Source: Callorhinus ursinus (Eukaryota; Chordata; Mammalia; Carnivora; Otariidae). Taken from it: a DNA stretch of 64,000 nucleotides. A program made the translations under genes and the position numbers. Of this stretch, positions 12,061 through 24,624 are shown in pieces. Below the pieces are notes generated by a model, which worked only from the letters and a program-made list of their open reading frames with translations, was not told the origin of the DNA and did not search any database. The stretch is taken from assembly GCF_003265705.1 (NCBI RefSeq), contig NW_020312827.1:18076527-18140526 (forward strand), written 5' to 3'. Within the stretch, counting starts at the first letter, position 1. Every line of letters starts with the position of its first letter.

Positions 12061-12680
12061 ATTCAATTCTCCAAACAATAGCCAACGATATTGTTAAAGC
12101 ATCTATCAGAACATGCAACTCCCCTGTTTACTATCACTCAATGGCCCCTCATTTAGAATCAAATGTAAAGACCTTGAAAATTTTCAAATTGAACTCGTAC
12201 CTGCTTACCTCTCTGGGAGCATCTTCTACCCCATGTCCTATCAGTCTCACTGGCTTTCTCTGTTCTTCAAATGTCCCAGGATATTTCCAACTTTGGGACA
12301 GTGAGCCTGCTGTTCATGCTATATGAAAGACTCTTCAGATGGCTGGCTTATTTCTGTCACTGGGCCCATATCTCAAATGTTCCCAGCTTTGTAAGGGATT
12401 TCTTAACCACACAAGCTCAAACAATGCCCCTCCCTCTTTCTCTGTCTCACTACACGATTTATTTTCTTGCAGTATTTCTCCACTCTTAAATTAACATTTT
12501 AGTTGTTCTTACTGTTTTCATGTTTGTTTTTTGCCTCACCCACACAGGACACACCCTCAGCTGGAATGTCAGATCCTTTTCAGAAATGATCCTGACTCTT
12601 ACACCTTCATTGCTTAGAATAATGCCTGGGATACAGTAGGCATTTAATAAACATTTTTTTTTTCCCCAATGAATGTAGAA
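12060..12680 (+). mobile_element. LINE-2 (L2) 3' end
   Basis: Successive boxes match recalled L2 3' sequence: CAACTCCCCTGTTTACTATC and CAATGGCCCCTCATTTAGAATC near 12115-12165, a CACTTCC-like region, then AATAATGCCTGGGATACAG and AGGCATTTAATAAACATTT at the end. Highly diverged, as expected for this ancient family. Short open frames across it are fortuitous. Confidence 0.
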
Positions 12681-12689
12681 TGAATGTGT

Positions 12690-13686
12690 GTGGGAGTTGA
12701 GGGGTGGTAGAGCTCAGACCTACCTGCTGGTTTCACAAACTACTGAGAATTGCTTATATCAGCCAGGAGTACCTTGCACTCAGTTCAAATAGGCACCTCT
12801 CTTTAGTGAGTACTTAGGCCATATTTGGTCCTGCGCTTATGTGAATTATGCACTCAGCTTTATATCAACACATACCAATACAAGTATAGAAATGAGGCAT
12901 TGTTAGTTCCTTCGATGGAAGTCACAAATTATGGAGGTCAAAATTTATTTAATAAGGAATGAAAAGCATGAAATTAGAAAATGGACTTGCTACACTCGTA
13001 AAATTTTAAAGTGAAAGAATTAAAACAAACCAAAGGCCTCTTAATATCACTTCTAATTATCCAGATGTTCTTCATTAGAACCACAGTGCTTATGACACAA
13101 AGGATTTATTATTTCCTAGTGATGGTATGATAAAGCCAATCCCTTCCTAAGTTGTTGATAGAATTGTATAATTCTTTTGAATGAGCATGCAGTTGTTAAT
13201 TTTCCAGCTCTTTATGAATTCATAGAAACATTACTTAAGTAAATATTTTTCTGGAACTTCTTTAAAAAAAAGATCAAATATATGAGGGTTATGTTGGAGT
13301 GAGAGACTTATGTATGGATATATTTCTAATATCATTACTGATAACAGAAAAAAATGGAAAAATTATAGTGCAGGCTAATCACCTTATGGTTCATAAATAT
13401 GACAGAATATTGGTCTGTTCTAGTTCTATAAAAATTAAAACACATTATTAAATTTTATAGCATAAAGTTAAAAGCAACTTTATGAAGAAGGATGAAAGGG
13501 TTATGGGTAATTATATTCTAATTCATTTAATTTGGTGAATACTATTCTAATTTGAAATCTATATTTATAATAAAGTATTAGCTGCTTTTTAGAGTCTTTG
13601 CAAATATTATGCTTCTGCAGTTTGTAGAATCTAAGAGTTAACAGTTTAACTCACTAGGTTCATTAAGAAAATTATTACATAGACAT
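12690..13686. other. Non-repetitive AT-rich DNA, no gene seen
   Basis: No coding evidence. The block 12995-13260 lacks recognisable repeats and contains CTAATTATCC and GTTAATTTTCC type homeodomain-like words; it is a weak candidate for conserved regulatory DNA. Confidence 0.
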
Positions 13687-13701
13687 TAAAAATTTAGTTA
13701 A

Positions 13702-13907
13702 GGGCGCCTGGGTGGCTCAGTTGGTTAAACGACTGCCTTTGGCTCAGGTCATGATCCTGGAGTCCCGGGATCGAGTCCCACATCGGGCTTCCTGTTCAGC
13801 AGGGAGTCTGCTTCTCCCTCTGACCCTCTTCCCTCTTGTGCTTTCTATCTCTCATTCTCTCTCTCTCTCAAATAAATAAAATCTTTAAAAATAAAAAAAT
13901 AAAAAAA
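13702..13907 (+). mobile_element. Carnivore SINE, young subtype
   Basis: Head GGGCGCCTGGGTGGCTCAG, body GAGTCCCGGGATCGAGTCCC, and an A-rich tail with AAATAAAAAAATAAAAAAATAA. The TSD TAAAAATTTAGTTAA is perfect (13687-13701 and 13908-13922). Confidence 0.
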
Positions 13908-13988
13908 TAAAAATTTAGTTAAATCTTTAGTTGGTAGGAAATTTTATTCAGGACAGTATTATTATTCTCTGGAAACAAGAAGAATAGT

Positions 13989-13991
<3 letters not shown>

Positions 13992-14025
<34 letters not shown>
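13992..14025. repeat. (TG)n microsatellite
   Basis: About 17 uninterrupted TG units. Likely polymorphic. Confidence 0.
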
Positions 14026-14027
<2 letters not shown>

Positions 14028-14424
14028 AACCTTACCACAATAGCTGTGTGATCTTGGTATAATCACTATAACTTCAATATATACACTTATTTGGGGAACC
14101 TTATTAACTCTAAGATTTTACAAAACAGAAGTTGATGTTTCCAGGTAGATGTGACATATTAAGCAGATCTACGTCTGAGATTGTAGTTAAAATTTCCTCT
14201 AAGCAAAGAGGCGAATAATTGAGAGCAATGAATACTTTGGTGAATATTATTATTCACCAGGACTCCATTTTAGACATGAAAAATACATGTCCTTCTTTTT
14301 CCTCCTCCTTAACATAAAATATCATGGTAATTTACTTTTTCATATTCTATCACTCCCACCCCTTGTGTCTTCCAACCACCCAATGGTATACAATAAAATG
14401 ATGTACAATTGTATACCACTGTAA

Positions 14425-14620
14425 AGATTATGGGCTTTAAGTTAACAAAGGTCTGAGTTGAAGTATTAGTTCCATCAATGAATAGTTATGCAAACTTAGA
14501 CAAATAATTTACATTTGCTATGTCTGAATTTCTGCATCTTAAAATCCAGAGATGATATATATTGGGCAAGATTGAGGAAGAATCCTAAAGTGGCAGGCAT
14601 GCAGAAAGTGTTCAAAATGT
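14425..14620 (+). mobile_element. MIR fossil
   Basis: Weak but ordered match to MIR: TATGGGCTTTAAG, a core around AGTTATGCAAACTTAGACAA, then GAATTTCTGCATCTTAAAATC and GGCAGGCATGCAGAAAGTG. Diverged, no TSD expected. Confidence 0.
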
Positions 14621-14639
14621 CAGTTGCCCCATTCCCAAT

Positions 14640-14775
14640 ATCACCTGCTGCCTATGTACAAACTATCTTATGTTCTCCTAAGTTCAGTGACCATATCATA
14701 TCACAGAGCACAATTATTTGTATTCCTTGCAGTGTCTAGAACACTGCCTTGAGCACCATAGGTACTCATTTGTGG
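14640..14775 (+). mobile_element. Possible L2 3' end fragment
   Basis: The end reads CAGTGTCTAGAACACTGCC then GAGCACCATAGGTACTCATT, resembling the L2 terminal boxes. Weak call. Confidence 0.
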
Positions 14776-14849
14776 ATGGATTTACCTACCACAAGATTCC
14801 ATTTATGGTCACAAAGAGGGCTATATAAATCAAAAATATTTTATTTGCC

Positions 14850-15027
14850 GGGGGCGCCTGGGTGGCTCAGATGGTTAAGCGTCTGCCTTCGGCTCAGGTC
14901 ATGATCCCGGGGTCCTGGGATCGAGTCCCGCGTCGGGCACCCTGCTCCTTGGGAGCCTGCTTCTCCCTCTGCCTCTCTCTCTCTCTCTCTTTCTCTGTCT
15001 TTCATGAATAAATAAATAAAATAAAAC
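14850..15027 (+). mobile_element. Carnivore SINE, CTCCTTGGGAGCC subtype
   Basis: Head GGGGCGCCTGGGTGGCTCAG. The body carries CCTGCTCCTTGGGAGCCTGC and a simple CT tract ending TCATGAATAAATAAATAAA, a subtype distinct from the 1579 copy. The TSD TATTTTATTTGCC is perfect (14837-14849 and 15028-15040). Confidence 0.
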
Positions 15028-15382
15028 TATTTTATTTGCCTTTTCCCTTTTCTGAGTGTTTTATTTTTTCTCAAAACTTATACTAATTAAAATTCTATTA
15101 ATCAGCATATTCTATTTAACTGACTGGCTGGTAGATTCTTCTGTTTAATCAGGCTAATCAAACAAAGGACACAGTTGATGTTGTTGTTTTATTCAATGCA
15201 AATATCTTTACAAAGCATGCACATAAATGATACCATATGCATTTCTTAAAGAAATAGGAACAGGTACATGTGTTGGCTTTAAGTAAAGCCACCATCCTAT
15301 TACTGCCTGCCAAAATTGTACAAAATCATACTTAGGAGATTATTACTTTGAGAATTGGTATCATTTTCAAAAGATATCTATT

Positions 15383-15565
15383 ATTTTTTAAGATTTTGTT
15401 TATTTACTTGAGAGAGAGAGAATGAGTAGGGGGAGGGATAGAGGGAGAGGAAAAGCAGACTCCCCACTGAACAGAGAGCCTGACACAGGGCTCGATCCCA
15501 GGACCCAAAGATCATGACCTGAGCTAAAGGTAGACGCTTACCCCACTGAGCCACCCAGGCACCCC
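15383..15565 (-). mobile_element. Carnivore SINE, minus strand
   Basis: AAGATTTTGTTTATTTACTTGAG tail-side sequence, then the body and a head ending CCACCCAGGCACCCC. An imperfect TSD beginning TCAAAAG lies on both sides (15367 and 15566). Confidence 0.
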
Positions 15566-15599
15566 TCAAAAGGTCTGTATTTAAATATGCCTCATATCA

Positions 15600-16390
15600 C
15601 CAAGAAATTTTACCTCTATATTAATTGAGCAAAGGGTCACAATTGCATTAATCCGAGGGAAAATATGTATGTGTCATTATTTGGATGCAAATTCTTCTCT
15701 ATGATAGCAGCTCATTGAGGTGATTGATAGTCATCATCTTCAGCCCACTGTGAATGAAGAGCATTTGGTAAAGCACTAACTTCTGCAATAAGACTTGTAT
15801 GTCCCTGAAGTCATTTTCTGACTGCTCCCAACACATATTGGCTCTGCAACTCAACATATACACAGACTTTGGCTGTGGTTGGCATTCTGGCTAATTGGCT
15901 GCCATCATTGTGATAGCCATTTATCACAGAAGCAAAACCATGTGTGAGGTTATCTTCTTCCCAAATGGATGGGGATGTTATTAAAATCACCTTGAACATT
16001 AGCTCTTGCTCATTCTCTGTACCCTCAACGTCCCTAACATCCAATCAAGAGAACTAAATTGCTTTGAAGAAAAGGAAAAGTTAATAAAAAGCAATTACTC
16101 TAACCATGACTGATTTGAATTTTATATGAATTTTATATTTATTTTGGAGTTTTACTTACTGATGCTGTTGGTCCTGAATTCAGTTACATTTCAGTTACGT
16201 TGCTAATGATCTCTTATAAATCTTCTCACAGCAGTCCACAGATTAAATGTATCCAAGTTATCATGACTTTATACTATTTAAGATTTTTATTTCACTCAAA
16301 CATTTTTCCCAGATTTATGCACATAAAAATCCACACAATAACATTATAGCTGTCATTTTCCAATCAAAATTGAATTTAATAATCTGTCAG
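15600..16390. other. Unclassified DNA with a short minus-strand frame
   Basis: No recognised repeat. The minus strand is open at 15811-16044 (77 aa) and continues beyond one stop codon for roughly another 40 codons, without similarity I can name. I do not call it a gene; it could be an unrecognised processed pseudogene or chance. Confidence 0.
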
Positions 16391-16393
16391 CAA

Positions 16394-16500
16394 GACAACA
16401 AATATTTGTTGAACACCAACTACATGGAAACAGTATATTGAATACTCAAGAGAAGTAATTGTGAATAAGTTAAGAATACTGGCCTCAAAAATCTATACTC
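16394..16500 (-). mobile_element. L2 3' end fragment, minus strand
   Basis: CAACAAATATTTGTTGAACACC followed by ACTACATGGAAACAGTATATTG resembles the reverse complement of the L2 terminus. Short and diverged. Confidence 0.
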
Positions 16501-16689
16501 TGAATAGTGTTGTGGTGATTCTACTTAATTTCTTCCGTGACTATACTATCTATATTATCTTAAAGGAAGTGGTAAAATCACATTTAGTGAGCATTTTATA
16601 TGTGCCAAGTACTGACTTCTGAAGACAGAATGGTATGAAACTGTGCATAGGTGATAGGACCAAGTATTTTACCTTAAATGCTAATTCTG

Positions 16690-16880
16690 GCACTCAATAC
16701 CCTGGTGATTTAGAATAAATCAGCCTTCTGGAGCTTCATTTGCAAAACAAAAAACAAACAAAAAACACAAACTATAGTGGTGAAAAATGGCTTTCACTGT
16801 TCTAAGGACTAGGGATAACATATGTAAAGCAACTGGAGTATAATATACAATATAAATGGTTGCTATTTTCATATCATTAT
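16690..16880 (+). mobile_element. MIR fossil
   Basis: Ordered MIR-like boxes: TTCTGGCACTCAATACCCTGG, then GAGCTTCATTTGCAAAAC, then CATATGTAAAGCAACTGGAG and ATAAATGGTTGCTATTTTC. A CAAAAAACAAAC run interrupts it. Confidence 0.
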
Positions 16881-16894
16881 ACATATCCTGGTAT

Positions 16895-17030
16895 CATTTA
16901 ATTCTCATTGAAAAGAAAAAATCCTAAAATATGGGTATTACCCTTATTAACAGACAAGGAAACTAAGGCAGAATTAATTTAAATAATCTGTCCAATTGAT
17001 CAACATAAGAAGGAGAAACTCGTTCTCAAT
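16895..17030 (-). mobile_element. MIR fossil, minus strand
   Basis: GGGTATTACCCTTATTAACAG, ACAAGGAAACTAAGGCAGA and a following gap-rich region match the reverse complement of MIR. It lies head-on to the plus-strand MIR just upstream. Confidence 0.
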
Positions 17031-17039
17031 TTACATCAT

Positions 17040-17745
17040 TCTCACTTAGACCCAGTTGTGTCTGTTACAACATGCTGGTGTGAAAGTAATGAGTGCTAGA
17101 AGTTGCTTGCCTGGGTAATTCAGTTAATCCAAGATTGTTGAGGCTTAGCAAGTACAGCAGAGAAGACCATGGCCCCCATCAAAATAGTACCAATGACCAA
17201 AGGTGTACAGACTGGTGTTTAAAACAACAAGACTTGGGGAGCTGCTGAGGGGCTTGGTTCACAGGATGGATTGTGCCATGGCAGAAAGGCTTTTAAAGAT
17301 CTTGGTACAGTTGCGCCTGGAATCACAGTTCTGAGTTAATGCAAGAAAAGCTGGAAGAGAATCTAGCTTGAAATGAAAGTGCAGCGCATGTATGTTTGGC
17401 CATTGGGTGCATGAAGATAGGTGTCCTGGTTGGCCACAGTGTTGGAAGGAAATATGCGAAAAGCAGGAATTTGGACAGGAAGCTTCAGCAGAAGTTTAAA
17501 AATATGCAGATGACTTAGGACAGAGCAGTTAAATAAATATGTGAAGAAACATGGCATAAGATGAGGGGTAAGATTATGCCCCACCTAAACTCACTCAGAT
17601 TTTAAAATTAAGGAGCTAAAAGCCTAAAAATAATAGACATTAAAAATAGAAGCATGCCAACTTCTGCCAGCTGGCTCACCGGGAATTAACCCTTATGTCA
17701 CAGTAAAATTCTAGATAGAAAAGCGTGACAAGAAACTCACACAGC
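17040..17745. other. No gene or repeat recognised
   Basis: Mixed-composition DNA with no convincing frame, splice-framed exon or known repeat by eye. Confidence 0.
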
Positions 17746-17962
17746 AGGGGCGCCTGCGTGACTCAGTTGGTTAAGCATCAACTCTTGGTTTTGGCTCACA
17801 TCCTGATCTCAGGGTCACAAGATCAAGCTCTGAGTTGAGCTCTGCACTCAGCATGGAGTTGGCCTGAGTCTTCCTCTTCTTCTGACCCTCCCGCTCATGC
17901 TCACTCACTCTCTTTCTCTCTCTCTTTCTCTAAAAATAAATAAATAAATATTTAAAAAGAAA
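17746..17962 (+). mobile_element. Older carnivore SINE
   Basis: GGGGCGCCTGCGTGACTCAGTT head and CAACTCTTGGTTTTGGCTCA body, the older ACTCTTG subtype. Nearly matching TSDs (AAGAAACTCACAC and AAGAAACACACG) flank it. Confidence 0.
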
Positions 17963-19010
17963 AAGAAACACACGACGTTAGATCTCAGAGGACACAGACT
18001 GGAGGCAGCAGGCTACTTTCAGTACATGAAGTAATCCCAAAGTATAAGTAGGTTTTATTTTTAATGGTTTTATTTTAATGTGCACAGGGTAATGTGTGTG
18101 TGTGTATTTGTGAAGGGCCAAGGAGGTAAACCTGAAATTCACTGATTCCTACCACCTGCAACTGAGTCAAGCAAGAGAAGTCAGAACAAACATAGAAATA
18201 AGAGCTGGAATGGTGACTCCTATGGATCCTCTCTATTGTCATTATGGAATTACTGTAATAAAAAAATATGTCATGCACATGTATATTTTATATATTAAAT
18301 ATGTTATATACAAATGCACATATATGTGTATATATATGTAGGTATATGTACATGCACATACACGTTTTACCAAATGAAATGGAAATGAGGGGGAATGTTG
18401 ATGGGGAATTATGGTACTATTGAGTCAACTGATAAGGAATAGGCAATAATGGGTTCTGGAAGCCATACATGCAAAAAATTAGACTTGTCATTTTAGATAT
18501 CATTCCATAAAATTTATTGCATGTATGCAATGTTCTCCAAATATATGAATAATAGTAATTTAAAATTTATTATATTATCCCTTAAAGAAACACATTGTAA
18601 GATAATATTATTAATTGGGTACATAAGAATGCAATAGAATGTAGACAGATCATGTGTAGTTCTCCAATTAGCAAATTTTGGAAGACAATTCAATGAAAGC
18701 CAACAAACTTGTAGATCGAGTATTTTATTTTTTATAATTTGAATCAAATAGGATATTCTTGAGGCAATAAATATTTATATTTCTGCTTTATGACTTGTAT
18801 AGTCATCTGTATAATTCCAAGGACATAAAATATTGCACAGATTATCTCTTTATATAATTCTTGCATTCATAAAAGCACTAGTATATGACTTTTTATGTGC
18901 CTATCTTGACTACAAGTTTCGTGAGGGTAGCAGTGAGACTTGGCAGAACCTCTTGGCTCACTTAGGAGTTTTCCTGTGGCATGAACAGCTGAATGATACT
19001 AAAGGAATTC
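17963..19010. other. AT-rich DNA with a TA/TG-rich patch, no gene
   Basis: 18280-18365 is a degenerate alternation of TATATG, GCACAT and TGTATA. The rest is AT-rich single-copy-looking DNA. No supported coding region. Confidence 0.
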
Positions 19011-19014
19011 AGGA

Positions 19015-19460
19015 TATGCATCCCAAAATATGTCACTTTGTCATATTGATTATTTTGAGTCAAAGGCACTTGAAACACTGCAGATACTACAAAGGAGATA
19101 AAATTTCCAGGTGAAAAGTGTCTTTCTTGTATCCGGAGGAAGAAGTATTCTTAGCACCAGAGATGGCTAGTAGAGGCCAAGAAAATTCGTGCAAACAGAA
19201 CTTGTTAAAATAACTCTCAGCTTCCTTTAGTGTCTCCCTATGTGTTAGTCTTCCATTTTTTCTCGTCTTTGTTCAAGCTAGTATGTAATCGCTCAGGCCT
19301 AGTCACTTCTTTGAATCTTCCTTTTCCTTGTGAGGGCTCCCATGTACCAGTAAACATAGTATCTGTATGCTCTCCTGTTAATCTGTCCTGTCCGCCCCAG
19401 CCAGAGACATTAGGAGGGTGAAGGAATATCTTATCTTCTGTGCAATATAAAACAGAAAGT
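19015..19460 (+). mobile_element. Probable ancient LTR, family unresolved
   Basis: The order of boxes (a CACTTTGTCATATTGATTAT segment, TTGAGTCAAAGGCACTTG, GCACCAGAGATGGC, GGGCTCCCATGTACC-like text, then CTCCTGTTAATCTGTCCTGT) resembles solo LTRs of old endogenous retrovirus-like elements. No internal region is attached. Family not resolved by eye; other dispersed repeats are possible. Confidence 0.
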
Positions 19461-19544
19461 CCTGAAATAGATTCCAGCATATATGACAACTTAATATATA
19501 CTAAAGATAGAATCTCAAGTTACTGGGGTACAGGGGTTTTGTAT

Positions 19545-19746
19545 TTTAAAGACTTTATGTAGTATGTATGTATTTGAGAGAGAGAGAGAGAGAGAGAGCA
19601 TGAGCGGGGCAGGAGGGGCAGGGGAAGGGAAAAAGCAGACTCCCCTCTGGGCAGGGAGCCCAACATGGGACCCAAACCCAGGACCCCTAGATCATGACCT
19701 GAGCCAAAGGCAGATGCCCAGTGGACTGAGCCACCCAGGTGCTCCT
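19545..19746 (-). mobile_element. Carnivore SINE, minus strand, (GA)n-rich
   Basis: Tail side TTTTAAAGACTTTATG, an expanded GA tract at 19576-19598, then body and head ending GAGCCACCCAGGTGCTCC. Diverged; TSD not convincing. Confidence 0.
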
Positions 19747-19882
19747 GGGTGAGGGATTTTTAAAAAAATAAAGGGTATTGTAACAAGGTGATTGTATTGG
19801 AAGATAATAAAACTGGTTTTAAATTTCACATAATATATCAGAACAAATTCCAATTGTACTGAGTATCTAAAGTTAAACCAAA

Positions 19883-20096
19883 CCAGAGTTGCTTGGGTGG
19901 CTCAGTTGGTTAAGCGGCTGGCTCATGATTTTGGCTCAGGTCATGATCTCAGGGTCCTGAGATGCAGCCCCAGGGGGCTCCACACTTAATGGGGAGACTG
20001 CTTGAGTTTCTCTCCTTCCCTCTCCCTCCATCCCTCCCCCTCCTCTCTCTTCCTCTCTCACTCTCTCAAACAAATAAATAAATCTTAAAAAATATA
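19883..20096 (+). mobile_element. Older carnivore SINE
   Basis: Head TTGCTTGGGTGGCTCAGTTGG, body CATGATCTCAGGGTCCTGAG. The TSD TAAAGTTAAACCAAA is perfect (19868-19882 and 20097-20111). Confidence 0.
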
Positions 20097-20327
20097 TAAA
20101 GTTAAACCAAAACAAATAACAAAACAAAACAAATGCTGGTAGAAAACATGAGTATGTTCTTTTATAACCTGGGAGTGTGGGACTACTTGATTGTGACTCA
20201 AAGAGGCAACTGAACTCTTGATACATCTTACTATACAAAGAGAATCAAATGTTACTTTTGCATGGGGAAATTTACTAACAGCACACGGAAAAAATCAACT
20301 ACACTCGAAAATTTCACTGTACAGAGG

Positions 20328-20498
20328 CTCTGGGTGGCTCAGTCTGTTGAGCATCTGACTCCATTTCACATCAGGTCATGATCTCAGAGTCCTGAGGTTG
20401 AGCCCTATGTCTGGCTCCATGCTGAACGTTCTGCCCTACCCCATCCCCTCACACTTGCTCTTGGTCTCTCTCTCTCAAATAGGAAAAAAAAAAAAAAA
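20328..20498 (+). mobile_element. Older carnivore SINE
   Basis: CTCTGGGTGGCTCAGTCTG head with a GAGTCCTGAGGTTGAGCCC box. The TSD is imperfect but clear: TCACTGTACAGAGG before, TCACTATACAAGG after. Confidence 0.
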
Positions 20499-20511
20499 TC
20501 ACTATACAAGG

Positions 20512-22227
20512 TATTATCTGATAGCAAAAACATATAGAGGAAATTTGAATTTAGAGAACTATTGCTTACTTTGTCTTTAAAATGTGACTCATCTTCATTG
20601 TTTCAAAGTTCAAGAAAGTTGGGGAAAAGATTGAATAGCACCATATTTAATTTTTCTCATCAGACAGTTTAAAAATGAGTTTTCCGGAACAAAGATTGCC
20701 CTTCCATTTGGCCAAATTTTATAATTGTAATCTTAAAATAATTATAATACAAATATTCTTACTTAAATTTACTAAATTACCAACAACAGAAAAGGATTGA
20801 GAAGAAACCTCATGTAGAAAAAGTAGTTTACATAGTACCGATGTTATATTCTACCCATTATTTAAAGTGGCCTTTTAATTTTTAATGTCCTTTCCAACAT
20901 TTAGATATAAAATATAACCACTGAGATAGGGTGATATTCTTTTAAAGCAAGCTGACATTCTTGGTAGAGGGAATAAGTAATGCAATATATACAATTTGCC
21001 TTACAAAATCATCTGAAAAAGAGCTATACAAATATTTACTGGAATGTTTAAGGCCCAGACAAGTTATTGGACAGAGTTAAGCATAGAGGCATAGATTCTC
21101 TAGACACACAAATGTCTTCTCCCAACATAAAAGATCGTAACGGCTCTTATACATGCAATGTAAATAAAATGGCAAAAAATTTAAGTGTGGTTTTGAAGGA
21201 CCCCGCAGATAAACTCAGTACATAGATAAGGACAGGGTACATTTGGCCTTTAATGAATGAGATTCAATGTGCCAGTTCTCCTGAGACTGTGCTGGAGGGA
21301 TCAGCTATGTCAACCTCATACTCAACATGGTCTGCATGTTTATCGAGACTATTTTTTTTTCTTCCTCGTCAGCAGCTAGACTGGGAGCTGGGGCCATATG
21401 GTCAGTGACTCACAAGGAAGGCAAAGAAAGGGAGGTTTGGGATACAAAAGTAGCATTGATCCAGCTCGACAAAAACACAACTGTGCAAAATTACAAGAAA
21501 ACAAACAATTCCTTCACCATATTTGCAGTGCAGCTATACTAATGGACATCCTCACGTCATACTAGACACTCTGTATTTATTTTTCTGATGGATTTCCCTA
21601 TAATCTGTTTCAGATTATCTTGGCTTACAAAAATATTTGTTTTTCCAAGATTGGGGACCACCAAGGAACTGCATATGCACACATAAAAAATAACATTCAT
21701 GTGGTCCTGAATTTAGAATATTCTTTAACTCAGTTCTTTCTACCTAAAGACAAGCACATACTCATCTCCCTTCCCCCTCCACACCCCACCCCCCAAAAAA
21801 AAACTTTTCTAAGTAGCTTTGGGTCAAAATAATGAAAGTTCACTGAGGTACAAAGTTAGTCCAGCATTGCTGGAACAGGTTCACATTTTGACAATTCCTA
21901 TTACAATTTCTGCATGTCTATATTACCCAAAATGCCAAAGGACCTGCCCCCACATATTAATATTGAAAAGGCTTTGTCTGTATTACAGTAACCCAGAGCA
22001 AAGAGAGAGGGTGCCTATTTTTCATGGATGATGGTGCTTGCAAATGTTTCTCATATCTCTAGTAACTGTTACACTTGACAGCTTTCTGGGAATATTTGTT
22101 AGGGTTAGTTCTGCTTATTTTGGTCCTAACTTAAAAGGAAGACAGGGAAAAATAACCATTTTGAGTACATAGTTTTTGCTAGAAATTGCTACGCTCGGCG
22201 TAGATACACTTCTTACTGAAATCTTAT
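20512..22227. other. Unique-looking DNA, no gene seen
   Basis: AT-rich, low in recognisable repeats. Open frames at 21327-21542 and 21620-21832 lack codon structure or homology I can recognise. No feature supported. Confidence 0.
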
Positions 22228-22330
22228 GAACATTCCCAAGTCAAGTAACTTGCCAACAGCTACCCAGAGAGTACCTGGCATATCAGTTTGGATTAGAACC
22301 TCAACTATAAGCCTAGCAAGTCTATATATG
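22228..22330 (-). mobile_element. MIR fossil, minus strand
   Basis: CAAGTCAAGTAACTTGCC, AACAGCTACCCAGAGAG and GATTAGAACCTCAA match the reverse complement of the MIR core. Confidence 0.
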
Positions 22331-24624
22331 AACTTTCTACTTTCTTAGAACAAGTATGGAGGTTACAGATTTTTTTTGTTCGTGTGTGCCACCTGAGACA
22401 TTATGTACAGGGTTTCAGGAATTTTATAATTGGTTATTTTCTTCAAATAACGTAAGTGAAGACTTTGAGCAACCGAATGATGGTATTTTATTTGAATCAG
22501 TGGTTAAGTCATGATTCTATCTCTGCAACACCCTTCTCTATGCATCAGTACACTTGATCTTAATTCTGCGTATGTTATTTAATACGTCTGTGTAGAATAA
22601 TGGTGACATGATATTATTGTCATGTTATCAAAGTGCTGATAATTAAAAAGGAAAATGAGTAGTTGTCCAAAAATATTCTTTCAGCATAGACAGTACAATA
22701 TTTTACACCTGAATGGGGTAGCGATGTAGCTGGTTAGTGTAATTGCTCTCCAACACATGACAAAATGGGTATGCTGTAAGCGATGCTGTGGAAACATATT
22801 GGCATGGCCTTAGAAAGTCAATAACTTTAAAATTGTATGAGATTTTCATTTTTCAAAATCACCTATTTTCCTGTTATCAATGAAAGTGGAAAGTCATATA
22901 AAACCACACTTAAAAATTCTATTACTGGCTTAGATTGGATGGAATCTGTACCCAAGAGAAACTTTGCACATGTAAAAGGTTTCATCAATAATCAATCAAC
23001 TCAGAAAGACAAGTAGAACCCAGAGAGATGTTGCAGATGAAAATGAGTAGCTCCAGGACCTACTCTGCTTTTCCAAGACCTACTGAGTGCTTTCCCTTGA
23101 CCATAGTCACTTTCTCAGTCTGGATCAAGTGGATCTGGGTAGAGAAAAAGAAAAAGAAATAGGGTTTAACACTGAAGGCAACAACATCTTTCATTTACTT
23201 CAAAACAGATAGATTTACGACAAAACAGATTTTTGTGAGGTTTGCCAAATTTGGAAACAATTCACTGCAATGTGTGCATAATCAGAAAAAAAAATCTACT
23301 AATAAAACTAGTATTACTGATGCTCTCAAGCCAGCTGTGTTTTCTGTGAATTTCACTCAGTTTCCACATGGAATTGCTTTAATGGTAAGGATAATGAAGG
23401 TATTTTCCTCCCGAAAGATACCCAAAGGATACTATCCATAGGAATCATTTTGTTCAACACTGAATTCTGCAATGGGAAGCAGCAGCTGTGAAAGTGTTGT
23501 CCAGCTGATCTGTGAAACTCAGTGTGGTAGAAGAAGATGATTTATCAAGACGTGACAGATTTTCTTATTAAGAATTTGGCTGACAGTGTTAAACAAAGCA
23601 GCTAGACATAATCACCCTCCAAAGTCGCCAATGTGGTGAGTGTGAAAAAAAAAAAAAAGCATTTAACAGACTCCAGAAAATAAGAAGTAACATTGAAGAT
23701 GTAGAGATGTAGATAGATAAAGCCTGTAGTTTTCTAATTGATGTGTGTTTCTACCATTATGGTTATAGGGAAGCATCTCACTGGATGATCTCAGTCCCAA
23801 ATATGCAGATTTGACAGTGTCCCAGTAAACTATGGGCTCTGGGACACACTTTAACTTCAAATTCTAACATTCATACAGACCCCAAAAAATTTATTGGAGA
23901 AACAACACAGCCCATGACTTGCAAATCCATAATGACGTACTTTGTGAGGATTTGGAAACACTTGACTTTCAGCCCATACACCGTGAAATGAAACAAAGAG
24001 ATACTCCTGCCATAGACAGGTTAATCATGTTCTCCAACTGTACAATGGCTTGGTAATTTAGAATCATGATTTTCAAATTAGCTTCAGACAAAAATGTTGT
24101 GGGTTATAGGAAATGTGGGATGAGAAAAAAAATGACAAGGTGGCCCATCATGGGTGATGACAGGGAAAGATCCTCTGAGGTCAGTCCCAGAAGACAGAGC
24201 TTCCAACCAGCCCAGTCCTTTGGCCAACTTAGACACCTTATTGAACACCACATAGACTCATATCATTCAGAAAGACAAAAATGCTTTTCAGTTATATAAC
24301 TGGCCAGCATGCAGAGTAACTCACAGTTTTGTGAGTTAAGTTTTTCTTTTGGCCTCCATATCCCAAACTTGGTTCTGAAAGAGCCAACATCTCAAAACAC
24401 AGCATGTACAAACAAAGAAATGCCCATCATGATATTTCTTTTGACACAATGTCTACTCTTTCTAGCCAAAAGACTAGGAAAGGGGCAGCCTAGCAAGGAA
24501 GACGATTTTAGACAAAATCTTCTCTACTCCAGCCAAAAACCACAGGGGAAAAAAACAAAACAAAACCAAACAACCCTGCAGCCCCTGTCCCCATCCCAGC
24601 CCTTACCAGCAAAAGCCAGCGGGG
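22331..24624. other. Unique-looking DNA, no gene seen
   Basis: Over 2 kb with almost no recognisable repeat; only a short poly(A) at 23646-23658. Frames at 24066-24299 and 24309-24644 show no recognised domain. May be ordinary single-copy intergenic DNA or distal non-coding sequence. Confidence 0.
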
